A DNA stretch of 64,000 nt from Leifsonia xyli subsp. cynodontis DSM 46306 (GCF_000470775.1 NC_022438.1:1240001-1304000); one strand, 5' to 3'. Positions 1 through 11,580 are shown, counted from the first letter of the stretch. Program-made: numbers and translations. The notes: generated by a model from the letters alone, not told the origin.

Positions 1-1874
1 GCCAGACGGGCGGCATGTGCCCGCGCTGCGAGGGGATGGGCTCGGTCACCGACATCGATCTGACTCAGATCTACGACGAGACCAAGTCCCTCGCCCAGGG
101 CGCGATCACGGTGCCCGGGTACACCGCGGAGGGCTGGTCGGTGCGGATGTTCAGCGAGTCCGGGTTCCTCGACCCCGAGAAGCGGATCGCCGATTACAGC
201 GAGGAGGAGCGAGCGGACTTCCTGTACAAGGAGCCGGTCAAAGTCAAGATCAGCGGTATCAACATGACCTATGAGGGTCTGGTGCCGCGCGTGCAGAAGT
301 CGATGCTGTCGAAGGACCCCGAGGCGATGCAGCCGCATATCCGCGCATTCGTGGAGCGGGCCGTCACCTACACCGCCTGCCCGGACTGCGGCGGGACGCG
401 GCTCAACGAGGGCGCGCGGTCGTCCACGATCGCCGGGATCAGCATCGCCGACGCCTGCGCCATGCAGATCAGCGACCTCGCGCAGTGGATGCGGGACCTC
501 GACGAGGAGAGTGTGGCTCCACTGCTGGCGAACCTGCGCGGAACGCTGGACTCCTTCGTGGAGATCGGGCTCGGCTATCTCTCCCTCGATCGGCCCTCGG
601 GCACGCTCTCCGGCGGGGAGGCACAGCGCGCGAAGATGATCCGTCACCTGGGGTCGTCGCTCACGGATGTCACCTATGTCTTCGACGAGCCGACGATCGG
701 GCTGCACCCGCACGACATCCAGCGCATGAACGCTCTGTTGCAGCAGCTGCGCGACAAGGGCAATACCGTGCTCGTCGTGGAGCACAAACCGGAGGCGATC
801 GCGATCGCCGACCACATCGTGGACATCGCGGACCGGGCGCGGGCGCCGCCGGGGGCACCGTCGTCTTCGAGGGGACGGTCGACGGGCTGCGCGCGAGCGG
901 CACGCTCACCGGCCGGCACTTGGACGATCGTACCCGGGTGAAGGAGACGGTGCGGAAGCCGACAGGGACGCTGCAGGTGCGCGGCGCCGCATCGCACAAC
1001 CTGAAGGACGTGGATGTCGACATTCCGCTCGGCGCTCTCGTGGTGGTCACCGGTGTCGCGGGCTCCGGCAAGAGCTCGCTCATCCACGGCTCGGTCGCTC
1101 CGCGCGAGGGCGTGGTCTCCATCGACCAGGCCGGCATCAAGGGATCGCGGCGGAGCAATCCGGCGACCTACACCGGACTGCTGGAACCGATCCGGAAGGC
1201 GTTCGCGAAAGAGAACGGCGTGAAGCCCGCGCTGTTCTCGGCGAATTCGGAGGGCGCCTGCCCGAATTGCAACGGCGCCGGTGTCGTCTACACGGACCTC
1301 GGCGTCATGGCGGGCGTCTCCACCGTCTGCGAGGTCTGCGAGGGCAAGCGCTTCGAGCAGTCGGTGCTCGACTACAGGCTCGGGGGCAAGGACATCAGCG
1401 AAGTTCTCGGGATGTCCGTGCGTGACGCCGAAGCGGTTCTTCGGAGACGGGGAGGCCCGGCTTCCGGCCGCGCACGCCATCCTGGACCGGCTGGTGGATG
1501 TCGGCCTCGGCTACCTCACCATCGGTCAGCCCCTCACGACCCTGTCGGGAGGGGAGCGGCAGCGGCTGAAGCTGGCGACGCACCTGGCGGAGAAGGGCGG
1601 CGTGTACGTCCTGGACGAGCCGACGACCGGGCTGCACCTGGCGGATGTCGAACAGCTGCTCGGCCTGCTCGACCGGTTGGTCGAGTCCGGCAAGTCGGTG
1701 ATCGTGATCGAGCACCACCAGGCTGTGATGGCGCACGCCGACTGGATCATCGATCTGGGTCCGGGGGCGGGGCATGACGGCGGCCGCGTCGTGTTCGAGG
1801 GGACGCCCGCGGAGCTGGCCGCGGCGCGCTCGACGCTGACCGGCGAGCATCTGGCCGCGTACATCCGGCCATAG
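1..1874 (+). pseudogene. UvrA-like ABC ATPase, 5' partial, two frameshifts
   Basis: This is a UvrA-family ABC ATPase related to excinuclease subunit A; short UvrA paralogues of this kind are linked to DNA repair or drug resistance. The 5' end lies outside the window. Visible motifs are a CPRC and a CPDC zinc-binding pair, the signature LSGGEAQRAKM (about 600-640), Walker B YVFDEPTIGLHP (about 680), a second-half Walker A GVAGSGKSS (about 1055-1080) and a second signature LSGGERQRLKLA (about 1540). The reading frame changes near 830-845 and returns near 1430-1440, so no single frame covers the protein. The pieces join well (DHIVDI to GPGAGAAGG; VRDAEA to FFGDGEARL), which points to two recent single-base indels. 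Sequencing error is the alternative. Confidence 0.85.
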
Positions 1875-2229
1875 ACCTCCCCTTCCTCCTCTCCCTTCCC
1901 CCTCCCGCCCCCCGTAGGGCCTGACGGCCGCGGGGAATGGAGGAGTTCTCGCCGGTATCCGCGCGAATCTCCTCCCTTTCCGGACATTCGGTGCTTCCCA
2001 TCCCCGGTTCTCCTCCGTTTCCGTCACTCCTCCGTTTGCGACGGGACGGAGGGCATCGAGCATCCGTGCCGGCACGGACGCAACGGACGCAGCTGCCGGG
2101 GCGGCCAGCGTCCGTGGCGCGGGAACAGCCCCCTCGCAGGATTTCTCCCCAGACGAATGGTGAGCCCACCGCGGCTGCTGCGGTGCTCGCGCGCAGCGAT
2201 CTGGTCCTCACTTGTCGGGAAGGCACACC
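1875..2229. other. Intergenic region with pyrimidine-rich palindromic repeats
   Basis: I see no gene here. The region lies between two converging genes. It holds copies of a dispersed motif, TTCTCCTCCGTTTCC at 2008-2022 and a degenerate copy at 2026-2039, plus an inverted pair GGAGGAG (1939-1945) and CTCCTCC (1969-1975). Confidence 0.6.
1939..2039. repeat. Dispersed intergenic palindromic repeat, locus 1
   Basis: This is one of three intergenic loci carrying the core GAWTCTCCTCCGTTTCC. Here a 7-bp inverted pair (1939-1945 and 1969-1975) is followed by two direct copies of CTCCTCCGTTT. The same core recurs at 11712-11728 and twice at 31575-31631. Confidence 0.6.
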
Positions 2230-3015
2230 CTAGCGATCGAGCTGGTAAGGTCCGGCGTCGGGCCGCTTCGGGAGCGTATGGTCGCCGGAGGACTGGTGCC
2301 GGATGCGGCGGATGACCCACGGCACGAGGTACTCGCGCGCCCACGAGAGGTCCTCGGAGCGCGCCTGCCGCCAGGTACGCGGGGGAAGGGGCTCGGGCTC
2401 GAGCGGTTGCAGCCCGTTCGGCACGTTGAGGGCCGCCAGCACCATTCGGGCGACGGTGTGGTGACCGAGCGGGGCGAGGTGGATGCGGTCGGCGGCCCAC
2501 ATCCGCTGATCCTGGATCTCGGTCAGCGACCACTGATCCGCGACGATGCAGTCGTGCTTCGCGGCGATGGCGCGGATGTTCTCGTTGTAGATGGCGACTT
2601 TGCCCCGGATGCCGCGGAACACCGGCGAGAATCCGACGTCCACGCCGGTGAACACGACGATCGTGGCGCCGTCTGCGCTGAGCCGGGAGACGGCCTCCTC
2701 GAACAGCGCGGCGATCTGGTCGGGATCGGTGCCGGGGCGGATCACATCGTTGCCGCCTGCGGAGAGGGTGACGAGATCCGGGCAGAGGGCCAGCGCGGGT
2801 TCGACCTGGTCGGCCAGGATCTGCTTGATGAGCTTGCCGCGGACGGCCAGGTTCGCGTAGGCGAAGTCGTCGGTCTGGCTGCTCAGCACCTCGGCGACCC
2901 GATCGGCCCAGCCGCGGTGGCCGCCCGGGCTGCCCGGCTCCGGATCGCCGATGCCCTCCGTGAAGGAATCGCCGAGCGCGACGTAGCGGGACCAGGGGTG
3001 CTGAGCTTCGACCAT
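2230..3015 (-). CDS. SGNH/GDSL-type hydrolase
   Basis: Predicted cytoplasmic SGNH-fold esterase or lipase of about 261 residues; the substrate is unknown. The four family blocks are visible: block I GDSFTEG near the N-terminus with the nucleophilic Ser, a Gly in block II (NLAVRGK), block III GGND, and a C-terminal D-x-x-H (DRIHLAPLGH). I chose the ATG at 3015 because the GDS block follows shortly after it and a GGAGG lies immediately upstream, although that spacing is very short. Upstream in-frame extension gives Arg/Pro-rich sequence that looks noncoding. It is divergent from the helicase gene at 3072, with a 56-bp shared promoter region. Confidence 0.85.
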   Translation of the reverse strand: MVEAQHPWSRYVALGDSFTEGIGDPEPGSPGGHRGWADRVAEVLSSQTDDFAYANLAVRGKLIKQILADQVEPALALCPDLVTLSAGGNDVIRPGTDPDQIAALFEEAVSRLSADGATIVVFTGVDVGFSPVFRGIRGKVAIYNENIRAIAAKHDCIVADQWSLTEIQDQRMWAADRIHLAPLGHHTVARMVLAALNVPNGLQPLEPEPLPPRTWRQARSEDLSWAREYLVPWVIRRIRHQSSGDHTLPKRPDAGPYQLDR

Positions 3016-3071
3016 GCCTCCATTTTCGCATCGAGAGAGGATGTCGGACCGACCCGGTAGATTGGATTCAC

Positions 3072-4907
3072 GTGGAGACGACAGCACTGCCAGACGATGA
3101 GCCGCGCACAGCAGACAGCGTACCCTCCGCCGTCCGCGTCGGCAGTTTCGCCGCCGAGCATCTCTCGCCCTCGTTTCCGGAACGCGCCGCCTGGGGGACC
3201 GCGGGCAAGCTGCGCGCCTGGCAGGCCGAGGCGCTCGACGCCTACTTCGCGACGGAACCGCGGGATTTCCTCGCGGCGGCGACACCGGGCGCGGGCAAGA
3301 CCACGTTCGCGCTTCGGCTGGCGACCGAACTGCTCTCGCGGCGGACGGTCGAGCGGGTCACGGTCGTCGCGCCGACCGAGCACCTGAAACGGCAGTGGGC
3401 GGAGGCAGCTTCGCGGGTGGGGCTGCATCTCGATCCCGAGTTCAGGAACGCCGATGGGCGGCCCGCGCGTCACTACAAAGGCATCGCGGTCACCTATGCG
3501 CAGATTGCGATGCGGCCGAGCCTGCACAAGGACATCACCGAGGGCGACCGCACGCTGGTCATCTTGGACGAGGTGCATCACGGCGGCGACGCCCTGAGCT
3601 GGGGCGACGGCATCCGGGACGCCTTCGAGCGGGCCACGCGGCGGCTGTCGCTGACCGGCACCCCTTTCCGGTCAGACACGGCGCCCATCCCGTTCGTGAC
3701 CTACCTGCCCGATCGGCAGGGCATCCGCACTTCGCTCACCGACTACAGCTACGGCTACGGCCGCGCGCTGGAGGACGGCGTGGTGCGGCCGGTCATGTTC
3801 ATGGTCTACGCCGGCCAGATGCGCTGGCGGACCAAGGCTGGCGATGAGATGGAGGCGCGCCTCGGCGAGGGGAACACGAAGGACATCACCGCGCAGGCGT
3901 GGCGGACGGCGCTCGACCCGCGCGGAGAGTGGATACCGGCCGTGCTGGCGGCGGCGAATCGGCGGCTGACCGAGGTGCGCGCCTCCATCCCGGACGCCGG
4001 TGGACTCGTCATCGCGACCGACCACTATGCGGCGCGGGCGTACGCGGAGCTGCTCGAGCAGATCAGCGGAGAGCGGGCCACCGTCGTGCTCTCCGACGAG
4101 AAGGAGGCGAGCGACCGGATCGACGAGTTCGCTCGGTCCGATGCCCGCTGGATGGTCGCGGTGCGGATGGTCTCGGAGGGGGTGGACGTGCCGCGGCTCG
4201 CGGTTGGGGTGTACGCGACCAGCGCCTCCACCCCGCTGTTCTTCGCGCAGGCCATCGGGCGTTTCGTTCGCGCGCGCCGCCGCGGCGAGACGGCATCGGT
4301 GTTCCTCCCGGACGTTCCGGCCCTGATGGCGCTCGCGAGAGCGCTGGAGCTGGAGCGCGACCATGCGCTCGATCGTCCGAGCGAGGAGGGCGGCGAGGGC
4401 GACTTCTGGAACCCCGAGGACGCGATGATCGCCGAGGCCAACCGCCAGGAGCGGGCGTCTGAGGCGCTGACGGAGCTGTTCGAGTTCGAAGCGCTCGGCT
4501 CGGAGGCGAACTTCGACCGTGTGGTCTACGACGGCCGCGAGTTCGGCGGGTATGCGGTGCCGGGGACGGATGAGGAGCTCGATTTCATCGGCTTGCCCGG
4601 CCTTCTGGAGCCTGACCAGGTGCATGAGCTCCTCCTGCAACGGCAGCAGCGCCAGGCGCGGCGGCACGCGGCGCGGCCCGAGGCGGCGGACGGACACCCG
4701 CCCGCGCCCCTCCACCGCACGCTGAAGGAGCAGCGGCAGCTGCTGAACAGCCTGGTGGGTCTCTACTCGAAGAACTCGGGGGAGGCCCACGGCCTCATCC
4801 ACGCCGAGCTGCGGCGAGTGTGCGGTGGGCCCGCGGTGGCGCAGGCGAGTGTGACGCAGTTGCAGGCACGGATCGACTACCTGCGCAAGCGGCTCGGCCG
4901 CCCCTAA
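3072..4907 (+). CDS. DEAD/DEAH-box helicase (superfamily 2)
   Basis: SF2 helicase-like ATPase of 611 residues, probably acting on DNA. Walker A is TPGAGKT (residues 71-77), the DExH box reads DEVH (166-169), and motif III reads LTGTPFR (about 194-200). The C-terminal helicase domain includes VSEGVDVPRL and the arginine-finger region QAIGRFVRARR. The C-terminal 150 residues are charged and helical with no motif I recognise. The start is GTG at 3072. It resembles actinobacterial restriction-type or XPB-like helicases, but there is no partner nuclease beside it, so a restriction role is not supported. Confidence 0.88.
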   Translation: METTALPDDEPRTADSVPSAVRVGSFAAEHLSPSFPERAAWGTAGKLRAWQAEALDAYFATEPRDFLAAATPGAGKTTFALRLATELLSRRTVERVTVVAPTEHLKRQWAEAASRVGLHLDPEFRNADGRPARHYKGIAVTYAQIAMRPSLHKDITEGDRTLVILDEVHHGGDALSWGDGIRDAFERATRRLSLTGTPFRSDTAPIPFVTYLPDRQGIRTSLTDYSYGYGRALEDGVVRPVMFMVYAGQMRWRTKAGDEMEARLGEGNTKDITAQAWRTALDPRGEWIPAVLAAANRRLTEVRASIPDAGGLVIATDHYAARAYAELLEQISGERATVVLSDEKEASDRIDEFARSDARWMVAVRMVSEGVDVPRLAVGVYATSASTPLFFAQAIGRFVRARRRGETASVFLPDVPALMALARALELERDHALDRPSEEGGEGDFWNPEDAMIAEANRQERASEALTELFEFEALGSEANFDRVVYDGREFGGYAVPGTDEELDFIGLPGLLEPDQVHELLLQRQQRQARRHAARPEAADGHPPAPLHRTLKEQRQLLNSLVGLYSKNSGEAHGLIHAELRRVCGGPAVAQASVTQLQARIDYLRKRLGRP

Positions 4908-4954
4908 CCGGAGGCGGTCCCGGCGGAGCGGACCTTTCTCCTGTCGCTGCGCGG

Positions 4955-6334
<1,380 letters not shown>

Positions 6335-6988
6335 CTACTCTCCTGTTTCTGATGTATTACGCCGGGGTACCGGGGGAGCTTCGGCGTGTACGCCGGCTTT
6401 CGTCGCGGAGGGCCACGGCGCGGAAGAACCGGTCGCAGCCAGGGCGACGTGGATGAGGGTCTGCGCTGCGGCGCGGGCGTGGGCGGCTGCGTCCGGGGCG
6501 CCCGCGATAGCCGCGGTGGTCTGCGCGCCTTCGGCGAGGATCGCTAGCTGCGGGCCGAGCGGCGGCGGACCGCCTGCCTCGGCCACCAGCTGGTCCACGA
6601 AGCGCTGGAAGCCTCTCTTGTGCTCCCGCACCACCTCGGCCACCCGCGGGTTCGCCGCTCCGAGCTCCCCGAACGCGTTGATGAACCCGCAGCCACGGAA
6701 GTCGGCCTCCTCGAACCAGTCGGCGAGGTAGTCGTAGACCGCCAGAAGCCGCGTTCGGGGGTCTGGGACCGCGCGGGTGCGCCCGGTCACCCCGGCGGTC
6801 CACGTTTCATGTCGTCTGGTCAGAACCGCGATCACCAGGTCCGCTTTCGAGGGGAACTGCGTGTACAGCGAACGCAGTGACACACCGGCCGCGTCTCGCA
6901 CCGCGTCCATGCCGACCTGAGTGAAACCGCGGCCATAGAACAGGTCGTCCGCGGCCGCAATGATTCGCTCTCGGATCTCTTCTCTCAT
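6335..6988 (-). CDS. TetR-family transcriptional regulator
   Basis: One-component repressor of 217 residues. The N-terminal helix-turn-helix is visible (GVSLRSLYTQFPSKADLV, about residues 34-51), followed by a divergent ligand-binding domain. It is divergent from the alpha/beta hydrolase gene at 7098, and the space between them holds two copies of a perfect palindrome, the expected arrangement for a TetR repressor controlling itself and its neighbour. The ligand is unknown; an ester or xenobiotic processed by the hydrolase is an inference. Confidence 0.9.
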   Translation of the reverse strand: MREEIRERIIAAADDLFYGRGFTQVGMDAVRDAAGVSLRSLYTQFPSKADLVIAVLTRRHETWTAGVTGRTRAVPDPRTRLLAVYDYLADWFEEADFRGCGFINAFGELGAANPRVAEVVREHKRGFQRFVDQLVAEAGGPPPLGPQLAILAEGAQTTAAIAGAPDAAAHARAAAQTLIHVALAATGSSAPWPSATKAGVHAEAPPVPRRNTSETGE

Positions 6989-7010
6989 GCGAGCATTTTA
7001 ACTTGCGCTG

Positions 7011-7062
7011 AGAACGATCGTTCTTGTCTGTGGGAGACACGCGCACGAGAACGATCGTTCTC
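7011..7062. promoter_or_regulatory. Twin palindromic operators for the TetR regulator
   Basis: The 14-bp palindrome AGAACGATCGTTCT occurs at 7011-7024 and again at 7048-7061; the second copy extends to 16 bp. The centres are 37 bp apart. The pair lies between the divergent TetR and hydrolase genes and is the obvious operator for both. Confidence 0.85.
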
Positions 7063-7097
7063 ATCTGTGGTTTCTTTATGGAATAAGGAGTCGGATC

Positions 7098-8057
7098 ATG
7101 GCTGGCAATCCCCTGAAAATCGTCCTGGAGCCCGCGGCGCAGGCGTTCGTCGACGCGACGAGCGAGCCGCCGTTCCTGTATCAGCTGTCACCGCATGACG
7201 GCCGGAAGACCGTCGACGGTCTGCAGAATGAGCCGATCGTCAAGCCCGAGATCGACGAGGAGTGGATCGAGGTGCCCGGGGGACCGTCGGGGACGGTGCG
7301 GGTGCGCATCGTCAAACCGAAGGGCGACAGCGGAAGCCTGCCGGCGATCCTGTACGTGCATGGTGCGGGCTGGGTGTTCGGCAACGCGCACACCCACGAT
7401 CGCCTCGTCCGCGACCTCGCCGTGGAGACGGGCGCCGCGGTGGTGTTCCCCGAGTACGACCGTTCTCCGGAGGTTCGCTATCCGCATGCGATCGAGCAGG
7501 TGTACGCGGTCGCAGAGTGGATCGGCCGCGAGGCGGCGTCGGCGGGGCTGGACGGCTCCCGGATCGCGGTGGCCGGCGACTCGGTCGGTGGCAATATGTC
7601 TGCCGCGGTGACCCTCCTGGCCAAGGAACGCGGTGACGTCTCCTTCGCCGCTCAGGTGCTGTTCTATCCGGTGACCGACGCATCCTTCGACACCGGCTCC
7701 TACCGCGAGTTCGCCGAAGGCTACTTCCTCATCCGCGAGGGCATGATGTGGTTCTGGGACCAGTACACCCAAGACGAGGCCCAGCGTGCCGAGATCACCG
7801 CATCGCCTTTGCGCGCCAGCGTCGAGCAACTCGCCGGGCTGCCGCGGGCGCTGGTGATCACGGGAGAAGCGGATGTGCTCCGCGATGAGGGCGAGGCGTA
7901 CGCGGCCAAGCTGCGCCAAGCCGGTGTGCCGGTCACCGCGGTGCGCTATCAGGGCATCGTGCATGACTTCGTGATGCTCAACGCGCTGCACGACACCGAG
8001 GCCGCCGAAGCGGCGATCGCCCAGGCCGCCGCCTTCCTGTCCAGCGCGCTCACCTGA
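7098..8057 (+). CDS. Alpha/beta hydrolase (hormone-sensitive lipase type)
   Basis: Carboxylesterase-like enzyme of 319 residues. The oxyanion-hole motif appears as HGAGWVFG (about 88-95) in place of the usual HGGG, so the middle Gly is Ala. The nucleophile elbow is GDSVGGN with Ser at about 162. The triad is completed by Asp in GEADVLRDEG and His in GIVHDFVM. An AAGGAG (7085-7090) supports the ATG at 7098. Control by the adjacent TetR protein is likely from the twin operators. The natural substrate cannot be read from the sequence. Confidence 0.9.
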   Translation: MAGNPLKIVLEPAAQAFVDATSEPPFLYQLSPHDGRKTVDGLQNEPIVKPEIDEEWIEVPGGPSGTVRVRIVKPKGDSGSLPAILYVHGAGWVFGNAHTHDRLVRDLAVETGAAVVFPEYDRSPEVRYPHAIEQVYAVAEWIGREAASAGLDGSRIAVAGDSVGGNMSAAVTLLAKERGDVSFAAQVLFYPVTDASFDTGSYREFAEGYFLIREGMMWFWDQYTQDEAQRAEITASPLRASVEQLAGLPRALVITGEADVLRDEGEAYAAKLRQAGVPVTAVRYQGIVHDFVMLNALHDTEAAEAAIAQAAAFLSSALT

Positions 8058-8111
8058 TCCGATGCCCCTGCTTTGCTGGCGTTGACCGCATCCGCTTCCT
8101 AGGCTGGGCTC

Positions 8112-8835
8112 ATGACGTCGGAGACGGTGGGCGGGGGGCACCCGGGGGGAGCCGCACCGGGAGGGGCTCGCACAGCGGCTCAACGGGTTGCGGGCGGGAG
8201 TGCTCGGGGCGAACGATGGGATCGTGTCGGTGGCGGCGGGCGTGGTCGGTGTCGCTGGTGCGACGACGGCGCTGGCCGCCATCGCCAAGGCCGGTCTGGC
8301 AGCGCTCGTCGGCGGTGCGGTCTCGATGGCCCTCGGCGAGTATGTGTCCGTGAGCAGCCAGCGGGACAGCCAGCACGCGCTCATCGCCGCGGAACGACGG
8401 GAGCTGGCGGAGTCGCCGGAAGAGGAGCTCGCGGAGCTGACGGGGCTGTACGAGGAGAGAGGGCTACGGCCGGAGACGGCCCGGCAGGTCGCACAGGAGC
8501 TGACCGAGCACGACGCGCTGGCGGCCCACTTGTCGGCAGAGCTCGGGATCGATCAGGACGATGTGGCCAGCCCGTGGCGCGCCGCGCTGGCCTCGGCGGT
8601 AGCCTTCACGATCGGCGGCGTCCTGCCGCTGGCCACCATTCTTCTCCCGGCGGGCGTCCGCATCCCGGTGACGTTCGCGATCGTGCTGGCCGCTCTGGGC
8701 GTCACCGGGTACGTCGCCGCGTGGATCGGCGGCAGCGCGCGCGGACGGGCGGTGCTGCGGGTCATCGTCGGAGGCGCGATCGTGCTGGTCGCGACGTTCG
8801 CGATCGGTGCGTTGCTCGGAACGCAGAACGGCTAG
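8112..8835 (+). CDS. VIT1/CCC1-family membrane transporter, probable frameshift near the start
   Basis: Membrane protein of the VIT1/CCC1 family, which moves iron or manganese. The conserved N-terminal motif (RAGVLGANDGIVS) and GGAVSMALGEYVSVSSQ are present, followed by a charged loop and three C-terminal membrane helices. The likely ATG at 8112 and the family core are in different frames. The expected lead (GEPHREGLAQRLNG) reads in the core frame, so one extra G in the G-runs at 8142-8158 explains the break. Otherwise translation would have to begin at the TTG at 8188 and lose these conserved residues. The stop codon overlaps the ribosome binding site of the next gene. Confidence 0.75.
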
Positions 8836-8842
8836 GAGGGCT

Positions 8843-9622
8843 ATGAAGGAGAAGTCGGAGATCGTCCGCGACTGGTTGCCACGGTACACGGGGACGCCGC
8901 TGGAGGGGTTCGGGGACCACATCCTCCTGACGAACTTCGGCGACTACGTGCATCGCTTCGCCGAGGTGTACGGCGCCGAGGTCCGGGGTGAGGAGCGCTC
9001 GATGCCGAATGCGACCGCCGACGACATCACCATCATCAACTTCGGCATGGGCAGCCCCAACGCCGCGACGATCATGGACCTGCTGAGTGCGGTGTCGCCG
9101 AAGGCGGTGCTCTTCCTCGGCAAGTGCGGCGGTGTGAAGAAGAAGAACCAGCTGGGGGATCTGGTGCTGCCGATCGCCGCCATCCGCGGTGAGGGCACCT
9201 CCAACGACTATCTGCCGCCGGAGGTGCCCGCACTGCCGGCCTTCCAGCTCCAGCGCGGTGTCTCCACGACGATCCGCGACTTCGGACAGGACTACTGGAC
9301 CGGCACCGTGTACACGACGAACCGGCGGGTGTGGGAGCACGACGAGGCGTTCAAGACCTACTTGCGACAGACGCGCTGCATGGCTGTGGACATGGAGACC
9401 GCCACGGTGTTCGCGGCCGGTTTCGCCAATCGCATCCCGAGTGGCGCGTTGCTCTTGGTCTCCGACCAGCCGATGATCCCGGAGGGGGTGAAGACCGCCG
9501 AGAGCGACCGCGGGGTGACCAGGCAGTTCGTGGAGCGGCACGTCCGGATCGGAGTGGAAGCGCTGCGCCTCGTGCGGCGGAACGGGCGGAGTGTTCGTCA
9601 TCTGCGCTTCGAGGACTCCTGA
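8843..9622 (+). CDS. amn: AMP nucleosidase (short form)
   Basis: Hydrolyses AMP to adenine and ribose 5-phosphate; it belongs to the nucleoside phosphorylase superfamily and is cytoplasmic. The 259-residue protein has the short form with INFGMGSPNAATI, FLGKCGG, GEGTSNDYLPPEVP and the C-terminal active-site segment AVDMETATVFA. The ATG at 8843 is chosen because AGGAGG (8834-8839) precedes it; longer in-frame starts lie inside the upstream gene. It is probably co-transcribed with the VIT gene. The N-terminal extension of enterobacterial Amn is absent. Confidence 0.88.
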   Translation: MKEKSEIVRDWLPRYTGTPLEGFGDHILLTNFGDYVHRFAEVYGAEVRGEERSMPNATADDITIINFGMGSPNAATIMDLLSAVSPKAVLFLGKCGGVKKKNQLGDLVLPIAAIRGEGTSNDYLPPEVPALPAFQLQRGVSTTIRDFGQDYWTGTVYTTNRRVWEHDEAFKTYLRQTRCMAVDMETATVFAAGFANRIPSGALLLVSDQPMIPEGVKTAESDRGVTRQFVERHVRIGVEALRLVRRNGRSVRHLRFEDS

Positions 9623-9748
9623 TCTCCCGGAGACGGCCGCTCTTCCGGGCATGAGTGCATTGATTTTATTCTTTGTGTGTACGTGATGCCATAGGCTTAT
9701 GTCAGATGTCTTATGTGACATCATTAATCATTGGCTTACTGGAGTATC

Positions 9749-11572
9749 ATGAAACACCTCTCACGGCCGGGGAAGAGGGCCATGAGCGCTGCCCTCGCGG
9801 CCGCGACCATCGCGGGTCTCGCCCTCCTCGCCCCGCCGGCGCAAGCCGCGCCCGCGCCGGACCCGAGTTCGCTCGGCACCGACTTCTGACTCGGGTTCAA
9901 CTCGACGATCTTGTCCGAGCCGACTCTGACGGTGACGGTGACGGGCGATCCGGGCACCGCCGGCACGGTCGAGATCCCCGGAATGGGCTTCGAGCAGGAG
10001 TACACCATCGGTGCCGACAGCGTGGCCCTCGTCACTCTCCCCACCGACTCGCAGATGACGACGCCGGCGGGAGCGGGCGGCGCTCAGAGCAAGGCCGTCC
10101 ACGTCACCGCGGACCGTCTGGTGACGGTCTACGGGATGAACCGCAAGAGCACGTCGACGGACGGCTACCTCGGGTTGCCGGTGACCGCTGTCGGGACTCG
10201 CTACCGCATCGCCGACTACGGTTCCCTGGGCGGCGGTTTCCTCTTGATCGTCCCGGTGGAAAGCGGGACGACGACCGCCCACATCGAGCCGCCCGCCGCC
10301 CTCAACATCGCTCCATTCGACGTCACGATCGCCCAGGGCGACGTCTACCAGTACGAGGCGGGAGCGGGCATCTCCCTGACCGGCGCCGTCGTGACGACCG
10401 ACAAGCCGGCCTCTGTGTACGGCGGCAACCGCTGCGCGAACGTGCCGAGCTATGTGTACGCGTGCGACCATCTGGTCGAGCAGCTCCAGCCGACCGCGTC
10501 GTGGGGGAACACCTTCGTGACCTACCCGCTGGCCACCCGGACGAAGGGCGACACCTTCCGTGTGGTCGCGGACGTCGACGGCACCACGGTGAGCATCGCT
10601 GCGAACGGCGCCATGGAAACGGTCTCGTTGGCGGCGGGCGAATACCACGAGTGGATCGGCGCTGCTCCGCAGACCGTGACGGGCGACAAACCGATCCAGG
10701 TCATGCAGTACAGCAACGGATCGCAGTTCGACGGAGTCGTGTCCGACCCGTTCATGGCCATCGTGCCCTCGGTCGAGCAGGGGTTCACCTCCTCGACCAT
10801 CGCACCGCCGAGCAGCGGGTTCGAGAACTATGTGAACCTCACCGCGAGGACGCTCGACACCGCCGGTGTGCTCTTCGATGGAGCCCCGGTGGAAGCGAGC
10901 CTCTGGCAGGTCATTCCCGGCTCCAACTACTCTGCCGCGGTCATCGCCCTCGGCAGTGCTGACGCCGTCCACACCCTGACCTCGAGCGGGCCGGTGATGA
11001 CACTCGTCTACGGCTGGGCCGACTACGACTCCTACGGATACCCCGGCGGATTCCGGGTGGCGAAGATCGCCACGGCGACAGCGCTGAAGCTCGATCCCTC
11101 CCCGGTGGTCGGCCCGGTCGGTTCCGAGCTCTGCACGGTGGCGACGCTGACGGATGGCAGTGGGACCGGCATCGCCGGGGCACGGATCGATGTGGTCAGC
11201 GACGGGGTGGCGCAGGGCTCCAGCAGCGTGGTCACGGATGCGAGCGGCACCGCTCAGATCTGCCTGACCGACGACGAGGGTGACTCGAGCGTCGCCGGGC
11301 TCACCGTGAACGGGACCTTCCAGTGGCAGCCGCCCGGTGCGATCATCGTCCCGCCGACTCCGGGTGGGAACCAGCCCGGCGTGACATCGCCGGACCAGAC
11401 AGCACCCTCCGGCGACGGCATGGCGATCGCCGTGGAGAACGACACGGATCGGCTCGCCTCGACCGGAAGCGACGCGCAGCCTGCGCTCATTTTCGGTGGC
11501 GTTGCGGTGCTCGCGCTGCTCGCTGGCTCCGTCGCCCTCGTGCTGGGCCGGACCCGGCGCGCCCAGTCCTGA
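9749..11572 (+). pseudogene. Secreted IgGFc-binding-like surface protein, interrupted by one TGA
   Basis: Cell-wall surface protein of about 607 residues. From the ATG at 9749 there is a signal peptide (positive start, hydrophobic core, cleavage near AQA-AP), then GTDF followed by TGA at 9887-9889 and LGFNS. The IgGFc-binding domain family usually begins with a GxDFW-like motif, so the TGA sits where a Trp codon (TGG) is expected. The rest is open to 11572. The C-terminus has an LASTG sorting-type motif, a hydrophobic segment and RRAQS, so sortase anchoring is likely. The TGA is followed by C, a context that can be leaky, so low-level readthrough is possible. An inverted repeat (9705-9710 and 9717-9722) lies in the promoter region. 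Confidence 0.75.
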
Positions 11573-11580
11573 GCCCGCCC

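Noticed and set aside
3072..4907. Helicase as part of a defence system
   Set aside because: It lies among core metabolic genes with no nuclease, methylase or other defence partner nearby.
9749..11572. TGA decoded as Trp in this organism
   Set aside because: Many genes here use TGA as a normal stop, including GTGA overlaps, and the IS5 TGA replaces Arg, not Trp. Genome-wide recoding is ruled out.
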